A program made the translations under genes and the position numbers. 43,785 nucleotides of DNA from an uncultured Opitutia bacterium (GTDB taxonomy: Bacteria; Verrucomicrobiota; Verrucomicrobiia; Opitutales; Opitutaceae), in the NCBI GenBank assembly GCA_903872505.1, contig CAIQKV010000019.1, forward strand, positions 1 through 43,785. Direction: 5' to 3'. Of the stretch, positions 17,315-28,633 are shown in pieces. How positions within the stretch are numbered: position 1 is the stretch's first letter; each line of letters opens with the position of its first letter. Under the pieces are notes generated by a model, which saw nothing but the letters and a program-made list of their open reading frames with translations, made no database searches and was not told the DNA's origin.

Positions 17315-19501
17315 TTACAGGATCAGGTCCGGCGGGACGTTGCTGAGGGCTTCCTCGACGGTGGTCAGGCCCATCTTCACCTTGAGCATCGAGTCCTGGT
17401 GCAGCGTCTTCATGCCGCCCTTCATCGCGATGCGCTTCAGGTGGGCGGTCTCGACCTTCTTGTTGATGCCCTCGGTCAGCTCCTCGCTGTTGACCATGAG
17501 CTCGTGGATGCCGACGCGGCCCTTGTAGCCGGAGCCGTTGCAGGTGGGGTAGCCCTGGGGGTTGGCCTTGAAGATCGGGCCGCTCCAGCCGAGCGCCTTC
17601 TCGATGATCTCCTTTTCCCGGCCGACCGGCTCATGGGGCATCTTGCAGGACTTGCAGACGCGGCGGAGGAGGCGCTGGGCGCAGACGCAGACGAGCGAGG
17701 CGGAGATGTTGAACGGCTCGACGCCCATTTCCCCGATGCGCGCGATGGTCGAGGGCGCGTCGTTGGTGTGGAGGGTGGAGACGAGCAAGTGGCCGGTGAG
17801 CGCGGCCTCAACCGCAATCTGGGCGGTTTCCTCGTCGCGGATTTCGCCCACGAGAATGATGTCGGGGTCCATGCGCAGGTAGCAGCGCAGGGCGCGGGCG
17901 AAGGTCAGGCCGATGGCGCGGCTCATCTGCATCTGGTTGATGCCGGCGAGCGTGTACTCGATCGGGTCCTCGGCCGTCTGGATGTTCACGTCGGGCGTGT
18001 TTACCTCGCCGAGGGCGGAGTACAGGGTCATGGACTTGCCGGAGCCGGTCGGTCCGCAGTGCAGGATCATGCCGTAGGGCTGGCGGATGCATTCGCGGTA
18101 CTTCGCGAGGTTCTCCTCCGAAAAGCCAAGCGCGGGGAGGGGCAGGGTGGACTTCTGCTTGTCCAGGATACGCATGACCACCTTCTCGCCGTGATTCATC
18201 GGGCCGGTGGCCACGCGCAGATCGATATCGATGTTTTTCTTGGTGAATTTCTTGAAGACGATGCGTCCGTCCTGCGGCAGCCGGCGCTCCGAGATGTCCA
18301 GGTTGCACATGATCTTGATGCGCGTGACCATGGAGTTGGCCGCCAGCTTGGGCAGCCGGAGCTTCTCGATGCAGAGGCCGTCAATGCGGTAGCGGACGAG
18401 GAGATCCTTCTCCATCGGCTCGATGTGGATGTCCGACGCGCCCTGGACATAGGCGTCCTCGATGATGCGGTTGGTCAGCTGGATGATCGGGGCAGAGTCC
18501 TCTTTCTCGAGGTCCGCGGCGTTCAGCTCGGCGGTGCCGGCGTCGGTGCTGTAGGCGGAGCTGATGACCTCGACGACGGAGCCGACGTCGACGTCGCCCG
18601 GCCCGGCGGCCTTGGTGTCCTTGAAGAATTTCTTGAGCAGCGCCTCGAACAGCGTGGCGGAGACGACCCGGACCTCCTCGATGCTCTGCTCGGTGGCCTG
18701 GGTAAAGGACTCGCGCTTGGCATAGTCGAGCGGATTGGTCATCAGCACTGCGACGGAGTTGGGGCCGCAGCGCTTGTGGGGGAAGATGCCCTCGCGCCGG
18801 ATGAGGGCGTCGCCGGTCACCTCGATCAATTTATCGTCCACCTCGACCTCCTCGATCTTGGTGACGAGCGGCAGGTCAGTCAGGCGGGCGACGAACTTGG
18901 CGGTGTCGTCGGCGCTGAGCTCGAACTTCGGATCCAGCATGCGCTGCAGCAGCGCCGCGGAATATTCCGCCACCTCCTTGAGGAGGACCAGGTCCTTGTC
19001 CGTGAACTCGCCGTCGGTGCCGGCGGCGAGCTCCTTGTTCAGCACCTGGATGGCGCCGATGACCCGGCCGGTGCCCTTGAGCGGCACGGTGAGCATCGAG
19101 CGGACGTCGAAGCCGGTGGTCTTGGCCAGGGACGACATGAACGGCACCTGGCTGTCGGAATTGCGGTAGAAGACCGGCTCGGCCGTGCTGATGACCTTGC
19201 CGACCACGCCGGTGCCGAGGGGCAGCTTGAGCGCCAGCAGCTTGGCGGTCGTCTCCTTGAGCTTCTGCTCGAGCCCCGGGTCATTGACCCAGAGGGAAGG
19301 CGAGTAGTAGACGTGCTTGAAGGTGATGTCGTTCCCCTCGACCATGTAGAAGGTCATCGACTGGGCCTGCAGCGCATCGACGACCTTGGAGGCCGTCAGC
19401 TCGATGACGGAATCCAGGTCCTCGCGGCTGGGCGCGGCCTTCGAGATGATCTTGATGAGCAGCGAACGCCGCAGGGTGCCGGCAATATTGGGGGAGGCCA
19501 T
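17315..19501 (-). CDS. GAF domain-GspE/PilB-type secretion ATPase
   Basis: This 728-residue protein combines a GAF domain (about residues 15-170) with a type II secretion/type IV pilus assembly ATPase. After the GAF come a GspE N-terminal-like region ('ARLTDLPLVTKIEE', 'PNSVAVLMTNPLD', about 190-290) and the catalytic domain with Walker A 'GPTGSGKSMT' near 482, 'VGEIRDEETAQIA' near 545, and the His box 'LVSTLHTNDAPSTIARI'. The zinc motif keeps 'VCKSCK' but the second pair is degenerate ('PTCNGSGYKGRVG'). Such ATPases drive pseudopilus or pilus assembly at the inner membrane. Fusion to GAF, a small-molecule or redox-sensing module, is unusual and suggests ligand control. No other secretion or pilus genes are nearby, so which machine it serves is unknown. 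Confidence 0.88.
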   Translation of the reverse strand: MASPNIAGTLRRSLLIKIISKAAPSREDLDSVIELTASKVVDALQAQSMTFYMVEGNDITFKHVYYSPSLWVNDPGLEQKLKETTAKLLALKLPLGTGVVGKVISTAEPVFYRNSDSQVPFMSSLAKTTGFDVRSMLTVPLKGTGRVIGAIQVLNKELAAGTDGEFTDKDLVLLKEVAEYSAALLQRMLDPKFELSADDTAKFVARLTDLPLVTKIEEVEVDDKLIEVTGDALIRREGIFPHKRCGPNSVAVLMTNPLDYAKRESFTQATEQSIEEVRVVSATLFEALLKKFFKDTKAAGPGDVDVGSVVEVISSAYSTDAGTAELNAADLEKEDSAPIIQLTNRIIEDAYVQGASDIHIEPMEKDLLVRYRIDGLCIEKLRLPKLAANSMVTRIKIMCNLDISERRLPQDGRIVFKKFTKKNIDIDLRVATGPMNHGEKVVMRILDKQKSTLPLPALGFSEENLAKYRECIRQPYGMILHCGPTGSGKSMTLYSALGEVNTPDVNIQTAEDPIEYTLAGINQMQMSRAIGLTFARALRCYLRMDPDIILVGEIRDEETAQIAVEAALTGHLLVSTLHTNDAPSTIARIGEMGVEPFNISASLVCVCAQRLLRRVCKSCKMPHEPVGREKEIIEKALGWSGPIFKANPQGYPTCNGSGYKGRVGIHELMVNSEELTEGINKKVETAHLKRIAMKGGMKTLHQDSMLKVKMGLTTVEEALSNVPPDLIL

Positions 19502-19596
19502 TGGATGGGGCGCGACGGAATGTGATTCTGGAATTGTCAGCGATGGCCCCGGCCCGCAATGAGAAAGAAACCCGCGCGGGTTCGCGCACCCTTCCC

Positions 19597-20040
19597 ATGT
19601 TCGGCTGGCTCAGACGCATCCTGTCCCTTCCCGGCAACCCGGCCGGCGCGCGCGGCGCCACGGGCGAACGGCTCGCGGCCGAATTCCTGCGGCGCGAGCG
19701 CGGTTTCACGGTGGTGGTGCGCAACTGGCGCTCGTCCCGCGACCGGCGGGCCGAGTTGGATCTCGTCTGCCGGGACGGCGAGGTGCTGGTCTTCGTCGAG
19801 GTGAAGACCCGCACCGCCGGCGCGCTGGTGCCCGGCTACTACGCGGTGAACGAACGCAAGAAGCGGGCGCTGCGCCGCGCCTGCAACGCCTACCTGGCGC
19901 AGCTGGCGGCGGCGCCGCGCACCTTCCGCCTCGATGTCGTCGAGGTCGCGCTGCCGGCGGCTCCCGGCGCGGCGGGCGGGACCTCGGAGGTGCGGCACTT
20001 CGAGAATATCCCGCTCTTTCCCGGGCCCGGCCGCAGCTGA
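19597..20040 (+). CDS. YraN/UPF0102 family protein
   Basis: This 147-residue protein belongs to the YraN (UPF0102) family, which has a restriction-endonuclease-like fold. The pattern 'GERLAAEFLRRERGFTVVVRNWRS', then 'RAELDLVCRDGEVLVFVEVKTRT' with the ELD...EVK catalytic-like arrangement, is diagnostic. A physiological role is not established; a DNA-processing or recombination function is often suggested. The reading frame continues upstream to 19501 through alternative starts, but the ATG at 19597 gives the family's usual length. It is divergent from the GspE-like gene and 51 bases before zwf. Confidence in family is high, in function low. Confidence 0.85.
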   Translation: MFGWLRRILSLPGNPAGARGATGERLAAEFLRRERGFTVVVRNWRSSRDRRAELDLVCRDGEVLVFVEVKTRTAGALVPGYYAVNERKKRALRRACNAYLAQLAAAPRTFRLDVVEVALPAAPGAAGGTSEVRHFENIPLFPGPGRS

Positions 20041-20091
20041 CCAGCATTTCCCTTGCGACGCGCCGGGGCGCTCACGAGGATTTCGCCCGCC

Positions 20092-21630
20092 ATGGCCGAC
20101 TCCCCGCGTCATCCGTTCCTGCAAGGGCTCAGCAAGCATCGCGGCGCGCCGCCGACGGTCGTGGTGATCTTCGGCGCGTCCGGTGACCTGACGGCGCGCA
20201 AGCTCATCCCGGCCGTCTACAACCTCGGTTTCGACAACCTGCTCCCCGCCGACTTCTTTTTCGTGGGCTTTGGCCGGAAGATCATCTCTGACGACGAGTT
20301 TCGCGCGCTGGCGGCCGCCGCGGTCAAGGAGCACTCCCGCCGGGAGCTGAAGGAGGATGTCTGGAGCCGCATCGCCGCCCACACCAGCTACGTGGCGGGG
20401 GGCTATGACGAAAAGGCCGCCTTTGACCGCCTCGCGCAGCACATCGCCGCGATCGAGCAGACGATCGGCCGGGAAGTGCAGACGCTGTTCTACATCTCCA
20501 CGCCGCCCTCGGTCTTCGCGCCCATCCTGCTCAACCTCGGGGCCTCCGGCCTCGCCGGGAAGTACGCCGGCCAGCCGCACCACGCGAAGGTCATCATCGA
20601 GAAGCCGTTCGGCCGCGACCTCGGCTCGGCGCTCGAGCTCAACGCGACCCTCCGCCGCGTGTTCCAAGAGGAGCAGGTCTACCGGATCGACCATTACCTC
20701 GGCAAGGAGACCGTGCAGGACCTGCTGGTGCAGCGTTTCTCCAACGCCATCTTCGAGCCGCTCTGGAACCGCAACTTCATTGACAGCGTGCAGATCACCG
20801 TCGCCGAGGATGTCGGCGTCGGCACGCGCGGCGGCTATTACGAGCAAAGCGGCTGCCTGCGCGACATCATCCAGAACCACACGATGCAGCTGCTCGCGCT
20901 GACGGCGATGGAGCCGCCGGTGGCGAACGAGGCCGAGGCCATCCGCGACGAGAAGGTGAAGGTGCTCAAGGCCATCCAGCCGATCAACCCCGGCCCCGGG
21001 GGTGACGTGGCCCGCGCCCAGTACGCCGCCGGCATGATCGGCGGCAAGACCGTGCCCGGCTACCTGCAGGAAGCGGACATCGCCCCCTCGTCCGCGACCG
21101 AGACGTACGCGGCCATCCGGCTCTCGATCAACAACTGGCGCTGGCAGGGCGTGCCGTTCTACCTGCGCTCCGGCAAGCGCATGGCCCGCCGCGTCACCGA
21201 GATCGCGATCAACTTCAAGCGCGCGCCCGGCACGCTGTTCGCCGAGAGCGACCGCTTCAACCTCGCCGCCAACACCCTCTCGTTCCAGATCCAGCCCGAT
21301 GAGGGCCTCAGCCTCATCCTCAACACGAAGATCCCCGGCCTCGAGACGCGCACCCAGCCCGTGAAGATGAGCTTCCGCTACTCGACGACCTTCGGCTCCA
21401 ACACGCCCGAGGCCTACGAGCGGCTGGTGCTCGACGCGATGATCGGCGACGGCACGCTCTTCATCCGCGGCGACGAGGCCGAGGCCTCGTGGAAACTCTG
21501 CACGCCGGTGCTCGACGCGTGGGCGGCTGCCGGCCGCGCGGGGATGGAAAGCTATGTCGCCGGCTCGTGGGGACCCGCGGGCGGCGATGCGCTCCTCGCC
21601 CGGAACCACCACGTCTGGCGCCAGCCGTAA
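20092..21630 (+). CDS. zwf: Glucose-6-phosphate 1-dehydrogenase
   Basis: This 512-residue cytoplasmic enzyme oxidises glucose 6-phosphate to 6-phosphogluconolactone with NADP+, the entry step of the oxidative pentose phosphate pathway. It shows the coenzyme fingerprint 'GASGDL' (28-33) and the active-site signature 'RIDHYLGKETVQDLLVQRF'; 'IEKPFGRDL' and 'YLRSGKRM' are also family-typical. Length matches the usual 490-510. The ATG at 20092 is chosen over an in-frame TTG at 20053; 'GAGGA' lies about a dozen bases upstream. opcA follows after five bases, so both are co-transcribed and probably act together. Confidence 0.96.
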   Translation: MADSPRHPFLQGLSKHRGAPPTVVVIFGASGDLTARKLIPAVYNLGFDNLLPADFFFVGFGRKIISDDEFRALAAAAVKEHSRRELKEDVWSRIAAHTSYVAGGYDEKAAFDRLAQHIAAIEQTIGREVQTLFYISTPPSVFAPILLNLGASGLAGKYAGQPHHAKVIIEKPFGRDLGSALELNATLRRVFQEEQVYRIDHYLGKETVQDLLVQRFSNAIFEPLWNRNFIDSVQITVAEDVGVGTRGGYYEQSGCLRDIIQNHTMQLLALTAMEPPVANEAEAIRDEKVKVLKAIQPINPGPGGDVARAQYAAGMIGGKTVPGYLQEADIAPSSATETYAAIRLSINNWRWQGVPFYLRSGKRMARRVTEIAINFKRAPGTLFAESDRFNLAANTLSFQIQPDEGLSLILNTKIPGLETRTQPVKMSFRYSTTFGSNTPEAYERLVLDAMIGDGTLFIRGDEAEASWKLCTPVLDAWAAAGRAGMESYVAGSWGPAGGDALLARNHHVWRQP

Positions 21631-21635
21631 CCGCC

Positions 21636-22631
21636 ATGCCGGACATCTTCCACGCGCTTCCCGGCATCGAGGTTCCGGTCGGAGCGATCTCGAAGACCCT
21701 GGACGAAATGTGGACCCAGGCCGCCGCCCCCGGGGTCGGCGCCGCCGCGGCCCCCGTGCTGGACGATGCCACGGCCACCCAAATCAACCTGGTGCTGCAC
21801 CTCGGCCTGCACACGACCCCCAAGGATGCGGTGGCCCAGTTCACGGTCGCGCGGGAGTTTTCCAAGCGCTGCCCGTGCCGCGTGGTGGTGCTCTGCCCGC
21901 TGGATGACGGCGCGGGCCAGCCCGGCATGCGCGCAAAGATCCATGGCATCTGCCACCTCGGGAAGACCAAGAGCGACAAGCGCTGCGTGGAGTTTGTGAT
22001 CCTCAGTTACACCCGCCAGGCGCGACAGTTCCTGGAGGACCAGGTGTCCATCTGCCTCTCGACCGACCTGCCGATGTATTACTGGGCGCACCGGTTCAGC
22101 TCGAATGCGAAGCTCGCCGAATACACCTATTTCCTGACCCAGGCCCAGCGGGTGATCGTCGACAGTTCGGTCGCCGAGGACGGGGTGCTCGAGTTCCCCT
22201 GGCCGCGGCCGGAAAGGCTGCGCGACCTCGTGCAGGCCCGCCTGCTGCCCATCCGGCAGAGCCTCGGCCAGTTCCTCAGCCGCTATCCGATGAAGGTGCT
22301 GGGCGAGGGCCTGGAGTCCGTCGTGCTCGGGCATGATGCCGCCCACGCAGCCGAGGCGCGGGTGCTGCTCGCGTGGCTGCGCGACCGGCTGAACCAGTGC
22401 GGCGGCCAGGGCGTAGCGTTTTCCCTCGCCAAGCCGGCCAAGGGCAAGCGGGGCACGTTTGCGCTCAGCTTCGCGTATGCCGGGGGGAAGAAGAAATTCG
22501 CCTGGCAGGGCGACCTCGCCCGCGGGACCGCACAGATTGAGGCGAATCTTCGGGGAAAAGGCACCACGCTTTCCACCGCGATCAGCCTGCTGACGCCCGA
22601 GGCCGCCCTGAACGAGGCGATGTTCTACTAG
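21636..22631 (+). CDS. opcA: Glucose-6-phosphate dehydrogenase assembly protein OpcA
   Basis: This 331-residue protein resembles OpcA, an assembly and activation factor for glucose-6-phosphate dehydrogenase known mainly in cyanobacteria and actinobacteria. Family-typical segments include 'INLVLHLGLHTTPKDAVAQFTVAREF', 'VSICLSTDLPMYYWAHRFSSNAKLAEYTYFL' and 'RVIVDSSVAEDG'. The gene starts five bases after the zwf stop, so linkage strongly supports the assignment. Seven cysteines are present ('KRCPC', 'VVLCP', 'GICHL', 'KRCVEF', 'SICLS', 'LNQCG'), which would allow redox control as proposed for cyanobacterial OpcA, though this is inference. It ends convergent to the cardiolipin synthase gene with ten bases between stops. 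Confidence 0.82.
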   Translation: MPDIFHALPGIEVPVGAISKTLDEMWTQAAAPGVGAAAAPVLDDATATQINLVLHLGLHTTPKDAVAQFTVAREFSKRCPCRVVVLCPLDDGAGQPGMRAKIHGICHLGKTKSDKRCVEFVILSYTRQARQFLEDQVSICLSTDLPMYYWAHRFSSNAKLAEYTYFLTQAQRVIVDSSVAEDGVLEFPWPRPERLRDLVQARLLPIRQSLGQFLSRYPMKVLGEGLESVVLGHDAAHAAEARVLLAWLRDRLNQCGGQGVAFSLAKPAKGKRGTFALSFAYAGGKKKFAWQGDLARGTAQIEANLRGKGTTLSTAISLLTPEAALNEAMFY

Positions 22632-22640
22632 CGCCCGTGC

Positions 22641-23792
22641 CTACGAGCGCGCGCGCAGCTGGCGGCGGGCCAGCCACGGGTCGAACTTCGTGAAGGCGAA
22701 GCACGCCCAGAGGCCCCGCAGGCGCGTGAGCCAGTCCTGGCTCTTGCGCCAGTGCGGCAAGGTGATTTCCACGGCCTGCCGCCGGTCCGCGGCGAACAGC
22801 TCCCGGGCCTCGGCGGCCAGTTGTGGGCCCTCGAGGCCGACCATGAGCTCGTAGTTGATGCCGAACGAACGGACGTCGAGATTCGCGGAGCCGACGTAGA
22901 CGGCGTCGTCCACGATGATCAGCTTCGAGTGGAGGATTTGCGGCTGGTATTCGTGGATTTTCACGCCGGCGCGGAGCAGCGCGCCATAGAGGTGGCGCCC
23001 CGCCAGCTGGGCGATCGGCACGTCGGATTTTCCCGCGAGGATCAGTTCCACGGTTCCCCCCCGACGGGCCACGCGGCGCAGGGCGCGGCGCATCCGGAAA
23101 TTGGGCACGAAGTAGCCGGAGATGATCTGCACGTGCCGGGCCGAGCGCAGGGCCCGGCGCAGGCTCATGCGGAACTGGTTGCGGCGCAGACGCGGCCCGC
23201 CTAGCAGGACCGGGCCATGGCGGGAAGCGGGGGTCTGGCGCAGCAGGGGCCGGCGGATGCGCAGGAGCAGGCGATGACGCAGGTCGTAGGCGTGGAACAT
23301 CCCCGCGAACGCCGCCGCCAGCTGCCGGACCGCGTCGGGCTGCCGCAGTTCCCAGCCGAGGTCGCGCCAGCCGTGCGTGACGCCGTCGCCGTCATATTCG
23401 TCGCCGATATTAAAGCCGCCGACGAAGGCCACGGTCCCGTCGATGAGCAGCAGCTTGCGATGGTCGCGGAAGACGAACAGCCGCCAGCTGAAGGGATTGA
23501 AGAGGCGGACCGTGCCGCCGAGTTCCTCCAGCTCCCGCCAGTAACCGGCGGGCAGCCCATTGGAGCCGAACGCATCCAGCAGGACCTCCACCGGCACGCC
23601 GCGCCGGGCCGCCCGGATCAGCGCCGCGCGGAAACGCTCCCCGGTTGCGTCCGGCTGGAAAATATAGACCTCCAGCTGGATCGAGCGGCTGGCCTGGTCG
23701 ATCGCCGCGAGCATCCGCCGGAACGCCTCGGCCCCGGTGCGCAGCCAGACGACCGTGGGAGGGGGGGCGGACGGCTGCGGGTGGGAGGACAT
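22641..23792 (-). CDS. Cardiolipin synthase / phospholipase D-like protein
   Basis: This 383-residue protein has two phospholipase D (HKD) motifs: 'FRDHRKLLLIDGTVAFVGGFNIGDEY' (H-x-K-x4-D) and 'LHSKLIIVDDAVYVGSANLDVRSFGINYE'. This two-motif layout with 'GGFNIGDEY' and 'SANLDVRS' is that of cardiolipin synthases, which condense two phosphatidylglycerols into cardiolipin. There is no N-terminal membrane helix, unlike ClsA, so it is closer to the shorter ClsB/ClsC type; a general phosphatidyltransferase is possible. The N-terminus is proline-rich and charged. tyrS lies upstream on the same strand, 73 bases away, and may be co-transcribed. Confidence 0.87.
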   Translation of the reverse strand: MSSHPQPSAPPPTVVWLRTGAEAFRRMLAAIDQASRSIQLEVYIFQPDATGERFRAALIRAARRGVPVEVLLDAFGSNGLPAGYWRELEELGGTVRLFNPFSWRLFVFRDHRKLLLIDGTVAFVGGFNIGDEYDGDGVTHGWRDLGWELRQPDAVRQLAAAFAGMFHAYDLRHRLLLRIRRPLLRQTPASRHGPVLLGGPRLRRNQFRMSLRRALRSARHVQIISGYFVPNFRMRRALRRVARRGGTVELILAGKSDVPIAQLAGRHLYGALLRAGVKIHEYQPQILHSKLIIVDDAVYVGSANLDVRSFGINYELMVGLEGPQLAAEARELFAADRRQAVEITLPHWRKSQDWLTRLRGLWACFAFTKFDPWLARRQLRARS

Positions 23793-23865
23793 GCCAGTTA
23801 CTCTGACCGGGCCGGGCGCATGGGGTTGCGGGTGAAATTCCGGCGACGCTGCCGCGGAGCAGCGA

Positions 23866-25149
23866 TCACTTCACGTGGAGCAGCGCGTAGGTCCGCTTGC
23901 CCTTGCGCAGCAGGACGTACTTGCCGAACAAAAGGTCGGCGGCCGTGACGGCGCGGGCGACATCGGCGGACCGGACGTTGTTCACGTAGACACCGCCACC
24001 CTCGATATCCTTGCGGGCCTGCCCCTTGGAAGGGGCGAGTCCGGCGAGGACCAGCAGGTCAGTCAGGGCGGTGCCGGCACCGGCGAGCTTGGCCATCTCG
24101 CAGTCCTTGGTCGGGATTTCACCGGCGACGTCATGGAAGAGTTCCTCCGTGATGCCGTCGAGCGAACCGCCGAACAGGATTTCGCTGGCCTTGACGGCGG
24201 CGTTCAGGGCGTCCGCGCCGTGCACGAGCGTGGTGAGCTCGCGGGCCAGGGCCTTTTGCGTGGCCCGGGCGCCGGGGTTGGCCGTCATTTCGGCCTCGAG
24301 GGCGGTGATTTCCTCCCGGGAAAGAAACGTGAGCACCTTGAGCAGCTTCACGACGTCGGCGTCCTCCGCCTGTACGAAGAACTGGTAGAACCGGTAAACG
24401 CTGGTCCGCTTCGGGTCGAGCCACACGGCCCCGGACGCGCTCTTGCCGTATTTGGTGCCGTCCGCCTTGGTCAGGAGCGGGAAGACGAGGCCCCACGCCG
24501 GCAGGCTGCCGCCGTGCTTCTTGCGGATGAGGTCGGTGCCCGCGGTGATGTTGCCCCACTGGTCGGTGGCGCCGACCTGCAGTTCGCAGTCGGCCGTGGT
24601 GCGCAGGTGCAGGAAGTCATGCGCCTGCAGCAGCATGTAGCTGAACTCCGTGTAGCTGATGCCGCCCTCGCCCTCGAGCCGCGACCGGACGCTGTCCTTC
24701 GCGATCATGACGTTGACGGAGAAATATTTCCCGACGTCGCGCAGGAAATCGAGGAAGGAGAGGGGAGCGGTCCAGGAGGAATTGTCGACCAGCCGCGCGG
24801 GGTTGGCGGCGGCGTTGAAATCGAGGAAATGGGCGAGTTGCCCCTTGATGGCGGCGATGTTGTGCGCGACCTGCGCAGGCGTCAGGAGATTGCGCTCGTC
24901 CGACTTACCCGAGGGGTCGCCGACCATGCCGGTGGCGCCGCCCGCCAAGGCGATCGGGTGGTGGCCGGCGAGCTGGAAGCGGCGCAGGGCAAGGAGCGGC
25001 ACGAGGTTGCCGGCGTGCAGCGAGTCGGCGGTGGGATCGAAGCCGCAGTAGAGCGTGAGCGGGCCGGCGGCGAGGCGCCGCGTCAGCGCCGCGAGGTCGG
25101 TGCAGTCCGCATACAGGCCGCGCCACTGGAGATCTTCGAGGATGGTCAT
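23866..25149 (-). CDS. tyrS: Tyrosine-tRNA ligase
   Basis: This 427-residue cytoplasmic enzyme attaches tyrosine to tRNA-Tyr. The class I catalytic core shows 'CGFDPTADSLHAGNLVPLLAL' (HIGH-type HAGN), 'GGATGMVGDPSGKSDERNLL', and 'KYGKSASGAVWLDP' (KMSKS equivalent). A C-terminal S4-like RNA-binding domain reads 'KARKDIEGGGVYVNN' to 'GKYVLLRKGKRTYAL'. The frame is open further upstream, but the ATG at 25149 ('MTILEDLQWRGLYAD') is the normal start; the extra 15 residues upstream are not family-like. It is divergent from the peroxiredoxin gene, with a 199-base shared region between them. Confidence 0.95.
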   Translation of the reverse strand: MTILEDLQWRGLYADCTDLAALTRRLAAGPLTLYCGFDPTADSLHAGNLVPLLALRRFQLAGHHPIALAGGATGMVGDPSGKSDERNLLTPAQVAHNIAAIKGQLAHFLDFNAAANPARLVDNSSWTAPLSFLDFLRDVGKYFSVNVMIAKDSVRSRLEGEGGISYTEFSYMLLQAHDFLHLRTTADCELQVGATDQWGNITAGTDLIRKKHGGSLPAWGLVFPLLTKADGTKYGKSASGAVWLDPKRTSVYRFYQFFVQAEDADVVKLLKVLTFLSREEITALEAEMTANPGARATQKALARELTTLVHGADALNAAVKASEILFGGSLDGITEELFHDVAGEIPTKDCEMAKLAGAGTALTDLLVLAGLAPSKGQARKDIEGGGVYVNNVRSADVARAVTAADLLFGKYVLLRKGKRTYALLHVK

Positions 25150-25348
25150 GGAGACGGGGGAGTAAACGGCCCGGGGGCGCAGCGGCGCAAACAAATCTTA
25201 TGACGGAGAATGGAAAAATAGTATGGGCGCTTCTTTCCGGAAAAACGGTTTGCCGCCGCGCGTCCGGGGGTTCTATTTCTTTCCTTCTCCCGCGACTCCT
25301 TTCCGGGGCCGCGACCTCAACCCAACTCAGTTCAACTCCCTCCCGACC
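25150..25348. promoter_or_regulatory. Divergent intergenic region between tyrS and peroxiredoxin
   Basis: This 199-base stretch must hold promoters for both flanking genes. It includes an A+T-richer island at about 25190-25225. On the minus strand TAAGAT (25195-25200) could be a tyrS -10 box, but no clear -35 is seen at the right spacing. On the plus strand, TTATGA and TAGTAT occur with a short 15-base spacer. The last 60 bases before the peroxiredoxin ATG are C/T-rich. No riboswitch or T-box-like structure was recognised. Confidence 0.35.
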
Positions 25349-25822
25349 ATGCCTCTCGCCATCGGCTCCAAAGCCCCTGATTTCACCCTCAAGTCCAAGG
25401 CCGCCGACGGCCTCAAGGACATCAAGTTGAGCGACAATTTCGGCAAGAAGCAGACCGTGCTGCTGTTTTTCCCCTTGGCCTTCACGGGCGTGTGCACCCA
25501 GGAGCTGTGCGACCAGACCGCCGGCCTCGGCGAATATGAGAAGCTCGGCGCGAGCGTCATCGCCATCAGCGTGGACAGCCCGTTCGCCCAGGAAGCCTGG
25601 GCCAAGGCGAGCAAGATCGGCCTGACGATCGCCAGCGACCTCAACAAGGAGACCACCAAGGCCTACGGCGTGCTCTTCCCGATGCTGGCCGGGGTCGGCG
25701 ACACGTCGGCCCGCGCGGCGTTCGTCATCGGCAAGGATGGCGTGATCAAGTATGCGGAACAGACCGCCACGCCGAAGGACCTGCCCAATTTTGCGGCCGT
25801 CAAGGCGGCCCTGGCCAAGTAA
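25349..25822 (+). CDS. Peroxiredoxin (AhpE/BCP-like, thiol peroxidase)
   Basis: This 157-residue cytoplasmic enzyme reduces hydrogen peroxide and organic peroxides. The catalytic motif 'PLAFTGVC' supplies the peroxidatic cysteine C49, with the conserved Thr46, and 'TSARAAFVIGKDGVI' supplies the conserved arginine. A second cysteine, C54, gives the C-x4-C spacing of atypical two-Cys BCP enzymes, while the surrounding sequence is more AhpE-like. Reductant (thioredoxin or other) is unknown. The frame is open upstream to an ATG at 25223, but the ATG at 25349 gives the standard start 'MPLAIGSKAPDFTL'. A strong intrinsic terminator follows the stop. Confidence 0.92.
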   Translation: MPLAIGSKAPDFTLKSKAADGLKDIKLSDNFGKKQTVLLFFPLAFTGVCTQELCDQTAGLGEYEKLGASVIAISVDSPFAQEAWAKASKIGLTIASDLNKETTKAYGVLFPMLAGVGDTSARAAFVIGKDGVIKYAEQTATPKDLPNFAAVKAALAK

Positions 25823-25829
25823 GTTTCCC

Positions 25830-25864
25830 TGAGGCGGGCCCACCGGCCCGCCTCAACTGTTTTT
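25830..25864 (+). terminator. Rho-independent terminator after the peroxiredoxin gene
   Basis: GAGGCGGGCC, loop CACC, GGCCCGCCTC forms a perfect ten-base stem (eleven with the flanking T-A pair), followed within a few bases by TTTTT. It begins seven bases after the stop codon and ends 16 bases before the acnA start, so it separates the two transcription units. It is the clearest intrinsic terminator in the window. Confidence 0.9.
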
Positions 25865-25880
25865 CTCCCCCGCCACACCC

Positions 25881-28580
<2,700 letters not shown>

Positions 28581-28633
28581 GCCCGCAGCCTTGCCGCGGG
28601 CGCAACCGTGGCCGATGGTTCCAGCGCGCACCC

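Noticed and set aside
17399..19525. 708-codon plus-strand frame opposite the GspE-like gene
   Set aside because: It is Gly, Asp, Val and His rich with no domain; the minus-strand protein has complete Walker motifs.
28581..28605. Stem after acnA (GCCCGC with GCGGGC) as an intrinsic terminator
   Set aside because: The stem is only six bases with a nine-base loop and no T-run follows.
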